From Psychrobacter sp. AH5 (GTDB lineage: Bacteria > Pseudomonadota > Gammaproteobacteria > Pseudomonadales > Moraxellaceae): a DNA stretch of 64,000 nucleotides. Below, piece by piece: positions 9,319-17,048 of this stretch. The DNA lies in assembly GCF_040371085.1 (NCBI RefSeq), contig NZ_JAMBMT010000001.1, positions 1,612,001 through 1,676,000 of the forward strand. The letters run 5' to 3'. A program made the position numbers and the translations under genes. The notes under the pieces were generated by a model. That model saw only the letters and a program-made list of their open reading frames with translations, was not told where the DNA came from and did no database searches. Within the stretch, counting starts at the first letter, position 1. Each line of letters begins with the position of its first letter.

Positions 9319-10215
9319 ATGTCAATGTCAATCGCTGTTAATGAGCAAAAGCAAATCGTCAATATTAAGCAAGTCGAGCGAGGGCTGGCTTGTATGTGTT
9401 TTTGCTTTGAATGTGGTGAGCCTGTAGTGGCTCGTAAAGGTGAGAAAAATGAGCATCATTTTGCGCATCTCAACAATAAGGAAAGCTGCACTATCCACCC
9501 TGAAAGTATCCTACACAAGTTTGCCAAGCAAGTCATTATGGAACAGAGGTATTTAACACTGCCATCACTACCTGATGACGAAAATAGCGAGGATAAAACT
9601 TGGGAGTTTGATCAGCTGATTGAGGAACAAGCTGTTGGCTGTATTCGGCCTGATATAGTCGCAACGGTTGACGGGGAAATGATGTTTATTGAAGTTGCTG
9701 TGACTTCTTTCATCGATACCGATAAAGCGGATTTTATTAAGCAATTAGGTATTAAGACCGTTGAGATCGATTTGAGAGGAATCATCACACAAGGTATTGA
9801 GTTGCCAAGTGAGGAAGCCAAAGATTACATTTTAGACTGTGTCAGTAATAAGCAGTGGATATTTCCAGCACCGAAATCGTTAGCAGTACCAATAGCCCCT
9901 GCACCATCACCTGAGCCTCTTTATAATTGCCAGAGCAGTACTGATGAGAATAACAACGGAAGCTTTGATAAAGGCTATACCATCTATCGCTTTACCATCA
10001 AACACGCTTGGGTAGATGTCAGGGTCTTTAATTCAGGCATGGTATCTATTAAGTGTGTGACCTACAACCATGATGTCATTGAGATACTAAAGCAATGGCG
10101 TAACGAAGGCGGTGGTCAGTACAACCAAAAATATAAGTCATGGAATTACTTTAAGCCGTTTTCAGACACCGTCTTGCGACGATTACAAGAGATGGATAGC
10201 TCCCCCAAGCAATGA
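9319..10215 (+). CDS. CoiA-like competence/nuclease-family protein
   Basis: A 298-residue protein that looks like the CoiA family. The N-terminal part has a Cys/His cluster (CFEC, then HHFAHL and a later Cys) like the family's zinc-finger region. A nuclease-like core follows, with RPDIVATVDG and a later FIEVAVT segment, matching the Asp...Glu-x-x pattern of restriction-like folds. CoiA proteins were named for competence in Gram-positive bacteria but are widespread in mobile DNA. Three in-frame ATG codons occur at 9310, 9319 and 9325. AGAGG at 9305-9309 touches the first but lies 9 bp before the second, so 9319 is preferred. It is divergent from the membrane protein gene and ends just before a perfect hairpin terminator. 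Confidence 0.7.
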   Translation: MSMSIAVNEQKQIVNIKQVERGLACMCFCFECGEPVVARKGEKNEHHFAHLNNKESCTIHPESILHKFAKQVIMEQRYLTLPSLPDDENSEDKTWEFDQLIEEQAVGCIRPDIVATVDGEMMFIEVAVTSFIDTDKADFIKQLGIKTVEIDLRGIITQGIELPSEEAKDYILDCVSNKQWIFPAPKSLAVPIAPAPSPEPLYNCQSSTDENNNGSFDKGYTIYRFTIKHAWVDVRVFNSGMVSIKCVTYNHDVIEILKQWRNEGGGQYNQKYKSWNYFKPFSDTVLRRLQEMDSSPKQ

Positions 10216-10232
10216 GCTAATCCAGTGCATTC

Positions 10233-10276
10233 AAGGTAAGGCCTTACTATCAGCATTGATAGTAAGGCCTTACCTT
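10233..10276. terminator. Perfect 20-bp inverted repeat, likely bidirectional terminator
   Basis: Two perfectly complementary 20-bp arms (10233-10252 and 10257-10276) flank the 4-nt loop GCAT. Each arm contains the palindrome TAAGGCCTTA. It sits between the convergent CoiA-like gene and the NCS1 transporter gene. There is no long T-run on either side, so termination is likely but not certain; the length and perfection are unusual for a simple terminator. Confidence 0.65.
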
Positions 10277-10321
10277 ATAACAAACTATAGGAGTTTTTGT
10301 CTAAACTCTATCATATCTAGA

Positions 10322-11734
10322 TTAATTTGAAATAGGAGATAAAAAACCAGGACTTATGACTTGCTTTTGTTCAGCACGCGAAGACATAGCAAAAGATAGA
10401 ACAATATGTAAAACAAAGGTAATTATTAATGCCGCTAGACCTGCGGGGAAATCAAATGGTATAGATATTTTATACTGAAATAAAACTCCCATAATCGCTC
10501 CAACTATGAATGAAATTATGGCAGGCCATCGTACTGGTGGCATATCATTAGGATTTGCTGTCGCATATTCAGAACGTCTAATGATGTAGAAATCTGCTAG
10601 GATTGGTCCTGCCAAGGGCACAAATGCGGCTCCTAGAATTGTAATAAAATCACTGAAAAAATAACTATAAAAGCCTAACGCCCCTAATACACTACCAATA
10701 GCTCCCATTGTAATAACGATTTTACCACGTGGTAATGTAATGCCCATAGACTCAGCTGAAGGGCCGATATATAAAGCATTACAGTAAAGCTCAGACATGT
10801 TAGTCGTCCAAAGAGCTACGACCCATAATGTAACACCCATTACCGTTAAGACAAGCCCATTTTGTACCATCCACGTTATAAAATTCGCATCTCCAGTTGT
10901 TATAGCACCTAAATAACCGACAACATTCAGAAGAGGGTTAGTTAATACGAAGCAGGCCATTGCACCAATAAAAACATGTGACGTACGTTTAGCATAACGA
11001 AAGATATCAACACCCATAATAACGCCAGCGATCCAAGCACCAATCATCACAGTAACTGCAGTACCTCGTGATAACCCTTCTCGTGTTGAAGCCTCAACCA
11101 TCACTTTATCAAAACCGCCAAACTGTTTGACCATTATATAAGAAGCAACTATAGCGATGACCAAAACAAATGGTGCCGCGAAACTTGAAATCTTTTCAAT
11201 TGCAGCTATACCTTTCCATGCAGAATACGTAAAAACAGCTCCCCATATTAAACAAATTAAAATATATTCTAGACTAAGGCCATTAATAACAGTTATTCCT
11301 GTTACATCTCCTAGTGCTACGTTGAAGATATCACCTACCATACCTACAATTGAAGCAAACCAACCTAAAGTTAAACAAGCCATAATTAGCATAGGTAGGA
11401 TCATGCCTTTTTTACCATAGGAAATGCGAGATATAAGAGAAAGGTTCAATCCAGTCTTCATAGCGGCAAAACCAAGTAAAAACGTAAGTACTAGTAAGAC
11501 CCCCTCTCCAACTGATATAGCAATCAGAGCATCAGTAAAAGACATTCCGGGATTGCCGTCTTGGCCTGCTAATAGTCCTCCAATAATAAGTCCCGTAGGT
11601 ACATAGCCAAAACCTACCCAAATCGCAAACATCGCCCACCATGAACGTCTTTCACTGGTTGGCACAGGTGTAAGCATATGTTCTTCATGACTATCTTGCT
11701 CATCCAACTGAGCTGTATGTAGATGATCAGACAT
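10322..11734 (-). CDS. NCS1-family nucleobase/allantoin/hydantoin-type permease
   Basis: A 470-residue integral membrane protein with about 12 hydrophobic segments and the NCS1 (CodB/PurP-like, PF02133) pattern. After a hydrophilic N-terminus with PTSERRSWW the first membrane helix contains FGYVPTGLIIGG. NCS1 carriers bring in cytosine, purines, allantoin, hydantoins or thiamine with Na+ or H+. An upstream in-frame ATG at 11749 exists, but the GGAGGG sequence lies between it and the ATG at 11734 at good spacing, so 11734 is taken as the start. It is divergent from the PuuE-like deacetylase gene, sharing a 140-bp intergenic region, which suggests that the two act on the same nitrogen compound. 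Substrate cannot be fixed from sequence. Confidence 0.88.
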   Translation of the reverse strand: MSDHLHTAQLDEQDSHEEHMLTPVPTSERRSWWAMFAIWVGFGYVPTGLIIGGLLAGQDGNPGMSFTDALIAISVGEGVLLVLTFLLGFAAMKTGLNLSLISRISYGKKGMILPMLIMACLTLGWFASIVGMVGDIFNVALGDVTGITVINGLSLEYILICLIWGAVFTYSAWKGIAAIEKISSFAAPFVLVIAIVASYIMVKQFGGFDKVMVEASTREGLSRGTAVTVMIGAWIAGVIMGVDIFRYAKRTSHVFIGAMACFVLTNPLLNVVGYLGAITTGDANFITWMVQNGLVLTVMGVTLWVVALWTTNMSELYCNALYIGPSAESMGITLPRGKIVITMGAIGSVLGALGFYSYFFSDFITILGAAFVPLAGPILADFYIIRRSEYATANPNDMPPVRWPAIISFIVGAIMGVLFQYKISIPFDFPAGLAALIITFVLHIVLSFAMSSRAEQKQVISPGFLSPISN

Positions 11735-11874
11735 ACGTATTCCCTCCATTGAAGTTTTTTAACATCCTCATTCTCTATATCATTACAACATATAATGACA
11801 AATGTAAAGATTTACTTACTCACTTCTTTGTTATAGGGTATATAGGAAGAATATCTTTATTAAAGGGAGTTAAT
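11735..11874. promoter_or_regulatory. Divergent promoter region of NCS1 transporter and deacetylase genes
   Basis: This AT-rich 140-bp interval separates two divergently transcribed genes and must hold both promoters. GGAGGG (read on the minus strand) serves the transporter and GGGAG at 11865-11869 serves the deacetylase. No regulator gene or clear operator is seen nearby. Confidence 0.5.
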
Positions 11875-12858
11875 ATGTCTAGAAAAGAGCAGCTTTCAAA
11901 AAATCATTGGTATCGTAACGACGATCTACCAAATGTGAGCGGACCCAATCGCGAAATACAAGGTTACGGAGAACACCCTCCAAAAATAAGATGGAATAAC
12001 GGTGCGAAAGTCGCAATTAATATCGTTGTTAACTATGAAGAAGGGTCTGAGAAAACCTTTGCTATGGGCGATGGTATGAATGATGGCATGCATGAGTTAC
12101 CGTTTGAAGTAGATGATCAGCGTGATCTTGCTAAAGAATCAATGTATGAATATGGATCTAGAGCAGGCATTTGGCGTCTATTTAGAATATTTGATCGTTA
12201 TAAAGTTCCAGCAACCTTTTTTGCTGCAGCCGTAGCACTTGAACGCAATCCTGATGTTGCAAAAAAAATGAATGAGCGCAAAGACGAGATTGTTGGTCAT
12301 GGTTATCGTTGGATTGATCATTATGAGTATTCACGTGAAGAAGAAAAAGATCTCATAAATTTAGCAATGGACTCTTTCCAAAAGACACTTGGACGACAGC
12401 CCATAGGATGGTATTGCCGTGAAATGTCAGTTAACACGCGTGAGCTTTTAGTCGAAGATGGACGTTTCACTTATGATTCAGATTACTATGGTGATGATCT
12501 ACCATTCTGGACTTTTGTGGATGGAAAGTCACATTTAGTAATACCCTATTCCTTAGTCAGTAACGACTGTCGATATATCATAGGTACAGGCTTTGGAGCA
12601 CCATCAGACTTTGTTGAAACAGCATCACGTATGTTGGACCAATTGTTAGAAGATGGCGACGACTGTGGTCGTATGATGTCTATTGGTATACATCCGCGCA
12701 TTACTGGAAACCCAGCACGTGCACATGGTTTGGCTGAATTTATTCGCTATGCACAATCTAAAGAAGACGTAGTATTTATGCATAGAGATGATATTGCAAA
12801 AAAATTCATTGAGCAGGTTCCACGTCCTGCATCTCCAGAAGATTGCCTTAATAAGTAA
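11875..12858 (+). CDS. PuuE-like polysaccharide-deacetylase-family hydrolase (allantoinase-type)
   Basis: A 327-residue NodB-fold protein. Features match the PuuE branch (cofactor-independent allantoinase-like) rather than cell-wall deacetylases: the early GYGEHPP segment, VNYEEGSE, then YEYGSRAGIWRL, ERNP and GHGYRWIDH, with no signal peptide. Family members hydrolyse allantoin or related cyclic amides or imides in the cytoplasm. The frame is open from 11749, but GGGAG at 11865-11869 precedes the ATG at 11875, and the upstream residues look non-coding, so that start is chosen. The divergent NCS1 transporter supports uptake and ring-opening of a nucleobase-derived or hydantoin-like compound. 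The true substrate is unproven, since other purine-degradation genes are not in the window. Confidence 0.8.
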   Translation: MSRKEQLSKNHWYRNDDLPNVSGPNREIQGYGEHPPKIRWNNGAKVAINIVVNYEEGSEKTFAMGDGMNDGMHELPFEVDDQRDLAKESMYEYGSRAGIWRLFRIFDRYKVPATFFAAAVALERNPDVAKKMNERKDEIVGHGYRWIDHYEYSREEEKDLINLAMDSFQKTLGRQPIGWYCREMSVNTRELLVEDGRFTYDSDYYGDDLPFWTFVDGKSHLVIPYSLVSNDCRYIIGTGFGAPSDFVETASRMLDQLLEDGDDCGRMMSIGIHPRITGNPARAHGLAEFIRYAQSKEDVVFMHRDDIAKKFIEQVPRPASPEDCLNK

Positions 12859-12918
12859 GTGACATACGTCGGTTTTATACTTTTAGGGTTTAAATATAGA
12901 TAGTTAGTGATATTAGAA

Positions 12919-12950
12919 TAAAACCTCTTAATGAAATTAAGAGGTTTTTT
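12919..12950 (+). terminator. Intrinsic terminator of the PuuE-like gene
   Basis: The arms AACCTCTTA and TAAGAGGTT form a hairpin followed by a T-run, 60 bp after the stop codon. Confidence 0.85.
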
Positions 12951-13364
12951 AGTATATTATTCTGAGATTTGTCTCACTACCCACATAAACTGCCTTAACC
13001 TTTTCGACTGTTCAGTTAGGATCGAAATGTCGTAAACTTTACTCATTACCTATTCTTTGGTTAGTGGATTATAAGCAGTTACACAATTTTCAGGGAAACT
13101 CCATCATCACAAGATTCAACATACTGCTAAGTTGACTTAGTTTCATTTATAGAACCCCTCTTTATTTCAATATAACCATCAACATGTGTATAGCTAAAAA
13201 AATGTTTTCGTATCCCCAGAAACAATAAGAAATGCATACCTGAAAACTAAACAACATCACTCTTAGGCAGTTGAAAAGGCTAATGTTTTCAATCATTATC
13301 CTAAAGCAATCCAATTGAAAGTGAGTATGAATACCATATAGTATCGAGGTTGTAGAATATCAGA
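12951..13364. other. Gene-free AT-rich gap before the IS element
   Basis: About 410 bp with no credible reading frame, no RNA gene and no clear repeat. It may be debris of a gene decayed after IS insertion, but no recognisable protein fragment is seen in any frame. Confidence 0.5.
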
Positions 13365-13375
13365 GAACTGACCCC

Positions 13376-13404
13376 TGCTGTCAAATCCGTACAGTTAAAC
13401 TTGG
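13376..13404. repeat. Left terminal inverted repeat of the IS3 element
   Basis: A 29-bp repeat matching the inverted copy at 14669-14697 at 23 positions; conserved blocks TGCTG, CCGTACA and TAAACTTGG. Confidence 0.8.
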
Positions 13405-13414
13405 GAGATTTTAA

Positions 13415-14377
13415 TTACGCAGCTTGACGATAATAATCAAACCACACCTGTCTTGGCGATTTATAGCCCAAGCCCTTTTGAATTCTCGTTTGGTTGTAAT
13501 ACAGCTCAATATATCCAACGATATCGCTGATAGCTGCAAATCTTGTTTTATAGTCCTGGTGATATACTAGCTCATTCTTCAATATGCCCCAGAAGCTTTC
13601 TATGGGCGCGTTATCAAAGCAATTACCTTTAGCGCTCATTGAACCTGTAAACTGATGCTGCTTGATGATCTTATGGTACGCGTGGCTACAGTACTGACTG
13701 CCTCTGTCAGAGTGGACTATTAGCCCTTGGCTGGGTCGTTTGTTCTTAATAGCCATATTGAGTGCACGGCAGACCAAATCTGCGGTCATGCGTTTGTTGA
13801 TAGCGTAACCGACAAGCTCTTTAGTGTATAAGTCTTTAACGCCTGCTAAATACAGCCAGCCCTCATTTGTCCAGATGTAAGTAATATCACTAACCCAAGA
13901 TTCATTGGGACGATTGGTATCAAACTTCTGATCGAGCACGTTGTCATAGACAAGTTTGTTGTGATCAGAGTCGGTTGTCACTTTAAAACGCTTGTGACGA
14001 CGGCATTTGATGCCGTGTTCCTCTTTGATGCTTCTGACCATGTATAGACTAATATTATGCCCTTGCTCGGTGAGCGTGGCATGCAGTCGATCAACACCAT
14101 AGCGCTCACGAGCTTCACTATGAGCGGCTTTAACTAGTAGCTCGCACTGATTGCGGTGTATCTGCTGACAGCTGATTTCACGACTCAGCCAGTCGTAGTA
14201 GCTTGATGGTTTAACGCTGAGTACGCGGCACATTCTACTGATGCTAAAGACTTGCTGGTTGTCTTTGATAAAGGCGTACTTTACTAACTGTTTTTCGCGA
14301 AGTACGCCGTCGCCAACTCGAGCATAGCTCTCACCTTGCGTCGGGGCGAAGCAGTGCTTCGCTTTATCCCTCCTCAT
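13415..14377 (-). CDS. IS3-family transposase OrfB (DDE integrase domain)
   Basis: A 320-residue protein with the IS3 OrfB order: HTH_21-like region with AFIKDNQQVFSISRMCRVL, then the rve integrase core. The DDE triad is visible: Asp in WVSDITY, Asp in HSDRGSQYC and Glu in APIESFWG. The frame begins in an overlap of 14 bases with orfA. In most IS3 elements OrfAB is made by a -1 frameshift on an A-rich slippery site; here the overlap has no classical slippery run, but contains ATGAGGAGG, so the reading of orfB could instead rely on coupled re-initiation. The first 30 residues of the frame are not typical of the family and may not be used. Confidence 0.92.
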   Translation of the reverse strand: MRRDKAKHCFAPTQGESYARVGDGVLREKQLVKYAFIKDNQQVFSISRMCRVLSVKPSSYYDWLSREISCQQIHRNQCELLVKAAHSEARERYGVDRLHATLTEQGHNISLYMVRSIKEEHGIKCRRHKRFKVTTDSDHNKLVYDNVLDQKFDTNRPNESWVSDITYIWTNEGWLYLAGVKDLYTKELVGYAINKRMTADLVCRALNMAIKNKRPSQGLIVHSDRGSQYCSHAYHKIIKQHQFTGSMSAKGNCFDNAPIESFWGILKNELVYHQDYKTRFAAISDIVGYIELYYNQTRIQKGLGYKSPRQVWFDYYRQAA

Positions 14378-14639
14378 TTAGTATTTCGCGCTCCTCTTCG
14401 GCAACTTTAAGCTGCCGCTTGAGCTGCTTTATTTCCTGAATAGCTGCCATAAGCTCAGGATCATATTGTTCTGTGCCGATAAGTTTGCCTTGATTGGCTT
14501 TACTGTGCCAGTTTGATAAGGTCTGCATGGCGATGCCAAGCTGCTTTGCGGTCGCTGAAATATTGCCGTTATTGTCTGCTATCTTCTTGACGGCTTCTGC
14601 TTTAAATTCTGGGCTGTAAGTTCTAATTTTCTTGGTCAT
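14364..14639 (-). CDS. IS3-family transposase OrfA (HTH protein)
   Basis: A 91-residue helix-turn-helix protein of the HTH_Tnp_1 (IS3/IS911 OrfA) family. It starts with the typical KIRTYSPEFKAEAVKK segment, has the recognition-helix region ATAKQLGIAMQTLSNW, and ends in a leucine-zipper-like helix with IQEIKQLKRQLKVAEEERE, the multimerisation part of such proteins. OrfA binds the IS ends and, alone, tends to repress transposition; fused to OrfB by frameshifting it forms the transposase. An AGGAG-type site lies just before the start. Length is close to the usual 90-100 residues. Confidence 0.92.
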   Translation of the reverse strand: MTKKIRTYSPEFKAEAVKKIADNNGNISATAKQLGIAMQTLSNWHSKANQGKLIGTEQYDPELMAAIQEIKQLKRQLKVAEEEREILNEEG

Positions 14640-14668
14640 GGTAAACTCCTGTTATTGTGCTTAGTTTA

Positions 14669-14697
14669 CCAAGTTTAGGTGTACGGTTTATTCAGCA
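14669..14697. repeat. Right terminal inverted repeat of the IS3 element
   Basis: The inverted partner of 13376-13404, upstream of orfA; 23 of 29 positions match. Confidence 0.8.
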
Positions 14698-14724
14698 TAG
14701 TTCAAACAACCGTACGCTATAATT

Positions 14725-14804
14725 GACAATACCTACTTGTAAGAGATATAGTCTTTAAGAGATATAGTTTTTAAGAGCTATAGCTCTTACAAGCAGATAT
14801 TGTC
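14725..14804. repeat. 80-bp inverted repeat enclosing three 16-bp direct repeats
   Basis: Outer arms 14725-14751 and 14778-14804 (27 bp each) match at 24 of 27 positions when one is reversed. Nested within are three head-to-tail 16-bp units at 14741-14756, 14757-14772 and 14773-14788. All begin AAGAG and contain TATAG; the third, AAGAGCTATAGCTCTT, is a perfect palindrome. It lies 180 bp before the monooxygenase start and just outside the IS right end. Possible readings are a multi-site operator for a dimeric regulator, a small MITE-like element, or a structured leader. There is no T-run after it, which argues against a simple terminator. Confidence 0.8.
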
Positions 14805-14843
14805 CGTAAAAAATATACTTTCTATTTGGTATATTCTTTTTTT

Positions 14844-14862
14844 GAAATGATTCTCACTTATA
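14844..14862. promoter_or_regulatory. Possible Fur-box-like site upstream of the monooxygenase
   Basis: The segment GAAATGATTCTCACTTA resembles half-conserved Fur boxes (GATAATGATAATCATTATC type), matching mainly in AATGAT and TCA. It is a single visual match in AT-rich DNA, so it is a weak call. Confidence 0.25.
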
Positions 14863-14984
14863 TCAACAGATTATACTTTTCGACTCACTTTGAAAAGCAT
14901 GCTATTTAGCGATTAGTAAAATTTTTACTGCTGCATATGGATTTCAGCAATAGAGTAAATAAAAATAACCATGGAGAGGAATTT

Positions 14985-16799
14985 ATGACTATTCAAAAAT
15001 TAGATAGCGAGCTATCTGTAAGTCAACAAGTAACTAATTGGCTGGAAGGTTTTGATCAAGCCTTGCGTGTAAAAGATATAGACAAAGCAGCAGAGTATTT
15101 TGAAGAAGAAGGATTTTGGCGTGATTTAATTTCATTCACTTGGAATATAAAAACGTTAGAAGGTCAAGATGAAATTAAAGACATGCTTTCACATACTTTA
15201 GAAACGACTGAACCGTATAACTGGAAGCTTGATGGAGAAGCGGTAGAAAATGATGGCGTTATAGAAGCTTGGATAAGCTTTAACACTAAGGTGGCGAAAG
15301 GCTATGGACATTTGCGTCTGCGTAACGGCAAAGCTTGGACCTTATTAACGACTATGGTTGAGCTCAAAGACTTCCCTGAAAAGCGTAAAAGATTACGCCC
15401 AAAAGGTGCTGAACACGGTGCTGACCCCAATCGTTTAACGTGGCAGGAAAAACGTGAAGCTGAAGAGAAGAACCTTGGTTATAGCGAGCAACCTTATTGC
15501 TTAATCATTGGTGGTGGACAGGGTGGTATAGGTTTAGGAGCTCGCTTGAGACAACTCGAAGTTCCAACAATTGTTATTGATAAGCAGCCTAGACCAGGTG
15601 ATACGTGGCGTAATCGTTATAAGTCATTATGTTTGCATGATCCTGTCTGGTACGACCACATGCCTTATCTTCCTTTTCCTGAGAACTGGCCAGTATTTAC
15701 TCCAAAAGATAAAGTTGGTGATTGGCTGGAAATGTACACTAAGATTATGGAGTTGAACTATTGGGGGTCAACTGAGTGTATTAGCGCTGAATTTGATGAA
15801 GAACTAAAGCAGTGGAATGTAGAGGTTGATAGAGCGGGTGAGCGTTTAACATTACACCCTCAGCAATTGGTTTTAGCTACTGGTATGTCAGGACTACCAA
15901 ATATTCCAGAAATTACTGGCATGGAAGATTTTTCTGGAGAGCAACATCACTCAAGCCAACACCCAGGTGGTGAGGCTTATAGAGGAAAGAAATGTATTGT
16001 ACTAGGTGCCAATAACTCAGCGCATGATATTTGTGCCGCCCTTTGGGAAAATGGCGCAGACGTAACTATGATACAACGCTCCTCAACGCATATTATTAAA
16101 TCAGACACATTAATGGAAGAAGTATTAGGTGGCTTATATTCTGAAGAAGCGGTTGAAAAAGGAATAACTACATATAAGGCAGACCTCACTTTTGGCTCAA
16201 TACCTTTTAAAATCATGCCACAATTTCATGAGCCCGTTTACCGTAGAGTGGCGGAACTAGATGCTGACTTTTATGAAAAGCTAACCGATGCAGGCTTTAT
16301 GCTTGACTTTGGTGAAGATCATACTGGTCTATTTATGAAATATTTACGTCGAGGTTCTGGTTATTATATTGATGTAGGTGCTTCTGATCTTGTAGCGAAA
16401 GGTAAAATAAAACTTAAATCCAATGTAAGTATCGATCATATCAAATCTAATTCAGTAGTCTTAACTGACGGGTCGGAGTTAGAAGCCGATTTAATTGTAT
16501 ATGCGACCGGATATGGTTCCATGAATGGCTGGGCTGCAAAAATTATTTCACAAGAGGTAGCCGATAAAGTTGGTAAATGTTGGGGAATGGGCTCAGATAC
16601 CGCTAAAGACCCAGGTCCTTGGGAAGGCGAGCTAAGAAATATGTGGAGACCAACGCAACAAGATGCGTTATGGTTCCATGGTGGAAACCTTCATCAGTCG
16701 CGACATTACTCTCAATACTTATCATTGCAACTTAAAGCCAGAATGGAAGGGATAGAAACGCCAGTTTATGGTTTACAGGAGGTTCACCACTTAGAGTGA
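14985..16799 (+). CDS. Flavin-containing monooxygenase with N-terminal SnoaL/NTF2-like domain
   Basis: A 604-residue two-domain protein. Residues about 12-130 resemble a SnoaL/NTF2-like cone domain; the rest is a class B flavoprotein monooxygenase. The FAD-binding GGGQGG lies at 176-181, the FMO/Baeyer-Villiger-type fingerprint region FSGEQHHSSQH at 316-326, and the NADPH-binding turn GANNSAHD at 341-348. Such enzymes oxygenate N, S or carbonyl groups of small molecules with NADPH and O2. An upstream in-frame ATG at 14937 exists, but GAGAGGA sits a few bases before the ATG at 14985, so that start is used. The IS separates it from the transporter/deacetylase pair; whether all three act on one compound is unknown. 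No signal peptide is seen. Confidence 0.85.
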   Translation: MTIQKLDSELSVSQQVTNWLEGFDQALRVKDIDKAAEYFEEEGFWRDLISFTWNIKTLEGQDEIKDMLSHTLETTEPYNWKLDGEAVENDGVIEAWISFNTKVAKGYGHLRLRNGKAWTLLTTMVELKDFPEKRKRLRPKGAEHGADPNRLTWQEKREAEEKNLGYSEQPYCLIIGGGQGGIGLGARLRQLEVPTIVIDKQPRPGDTWRNRYKSLCLHDPVWYDHMPYLPFPENWPVFTPKDKVGDWLEMYTKIMELNYWGSTECISAEFDEELKQWNVEVDRAGERLTLHPQQLVLATGMSGLPNIPEITGMEDFSGEQHHSSQHPGGEAYRGKKCIVLGANNSAHDICAALWENGADVTMIQRSSTHIIKSDTLMEEVLGGLYSEEAVEKGITTYKADLTFGSIPFKIMPQFHEPVYRRVAELDADFYEKLTDAGFMLDFGEDHTGLFMKYLRRGSGYYIDVGASDLVAKGKIKLKSNVSIDHIKSNSVVLTDGSELEADLIVYATGYGSMNGWAAKIISQEVADKVGKCWGMGSDTAKDPGPWEGELRNMWRPTQQDALWFHGGNLHQSRHYSQYLSLQLKARMEGIETPVYGLQEVHHLE

Positions 16800-16848
16800 T
16801 CTGAACGCCACTACTCAAAGTAAATTATAAAAAGTAGTAATTTTAAAG

Positions 16849-16880
16849 GCCATGCTGATGTAATTCAGTATGGCTTTTTT
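16849..16880 (+). terminator. Intrinsic terminator of the monooxygenase gene
   Basis: GCCATGCTGA and TCAGTATGGC pair across a short loop and are followed by six T residues, 50 bp after the stop. Confidence 0.85.
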
Positions 16881-17008
16881 ATTAGGTAAGCTACTATTGT
16901 TAAAAACAGCTTTATCTATACAGATAACATCCTCGTTACACTTTTTTAGGATTTTTAATACCTCTAAAATATCTACTTTTTTATTTTACTAATGCTAAAT
17001 ACAAGAAA

Positions 17009-17041
17009 TAAACCGCCCTACTCTTAGGGCTAGAGCGGTCA
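17009..17041 (-). terminator. Intrinsic terminator downstream of alpA-like gene
   Basis: On the minus strand a GC-rich hairpin (GACCGCTCTAGCCCT pairing with AGGGCGGT parts) is followed by a T-rich run, directly after the alpA-like stop codon. Confidence 0.7.
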
Positions 17042-17048
17042 GATACAT

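Larger units (their letters stand above)
13365..14704 (-). mobile_element. IS3-family insertion sequence, apparently complete
   Basis: An element of about 1.34 kb with orfA and orfB transcribed leftwards. The terminal inverted repeats are visible: 13376-13404 and 14669-14697 match at 23 of 29 positions when one is reversed, sharing TGCTG, CCGTACA and TAAACTTGG. Outside these the left end reads GAACTGACCCC and the right end reads TGAACT in reverse, in keeping with the TGAAC-type tips of IS3 elements; this sets the tentative limits. No target-site duplication could be found, so the limits may be off by a few bases or the insertion is old. Both genes are intact. It sits between the deacetylase and monooxygenase genes. 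Confidence 0.85.

Noticed and set aside
10216..10330. A small ORF overlapping the hairpin after the CoiA-like gene
   Set aside because: It runs through the perfect inverted repeat in another frame of the CoiA-like gene and has no features of a real gene.
13361..14710. Target-site duplication of the IS3 element
   Set aside because: Three to five bases on either side of the putative ends do not match, so no duplication can be claimed.
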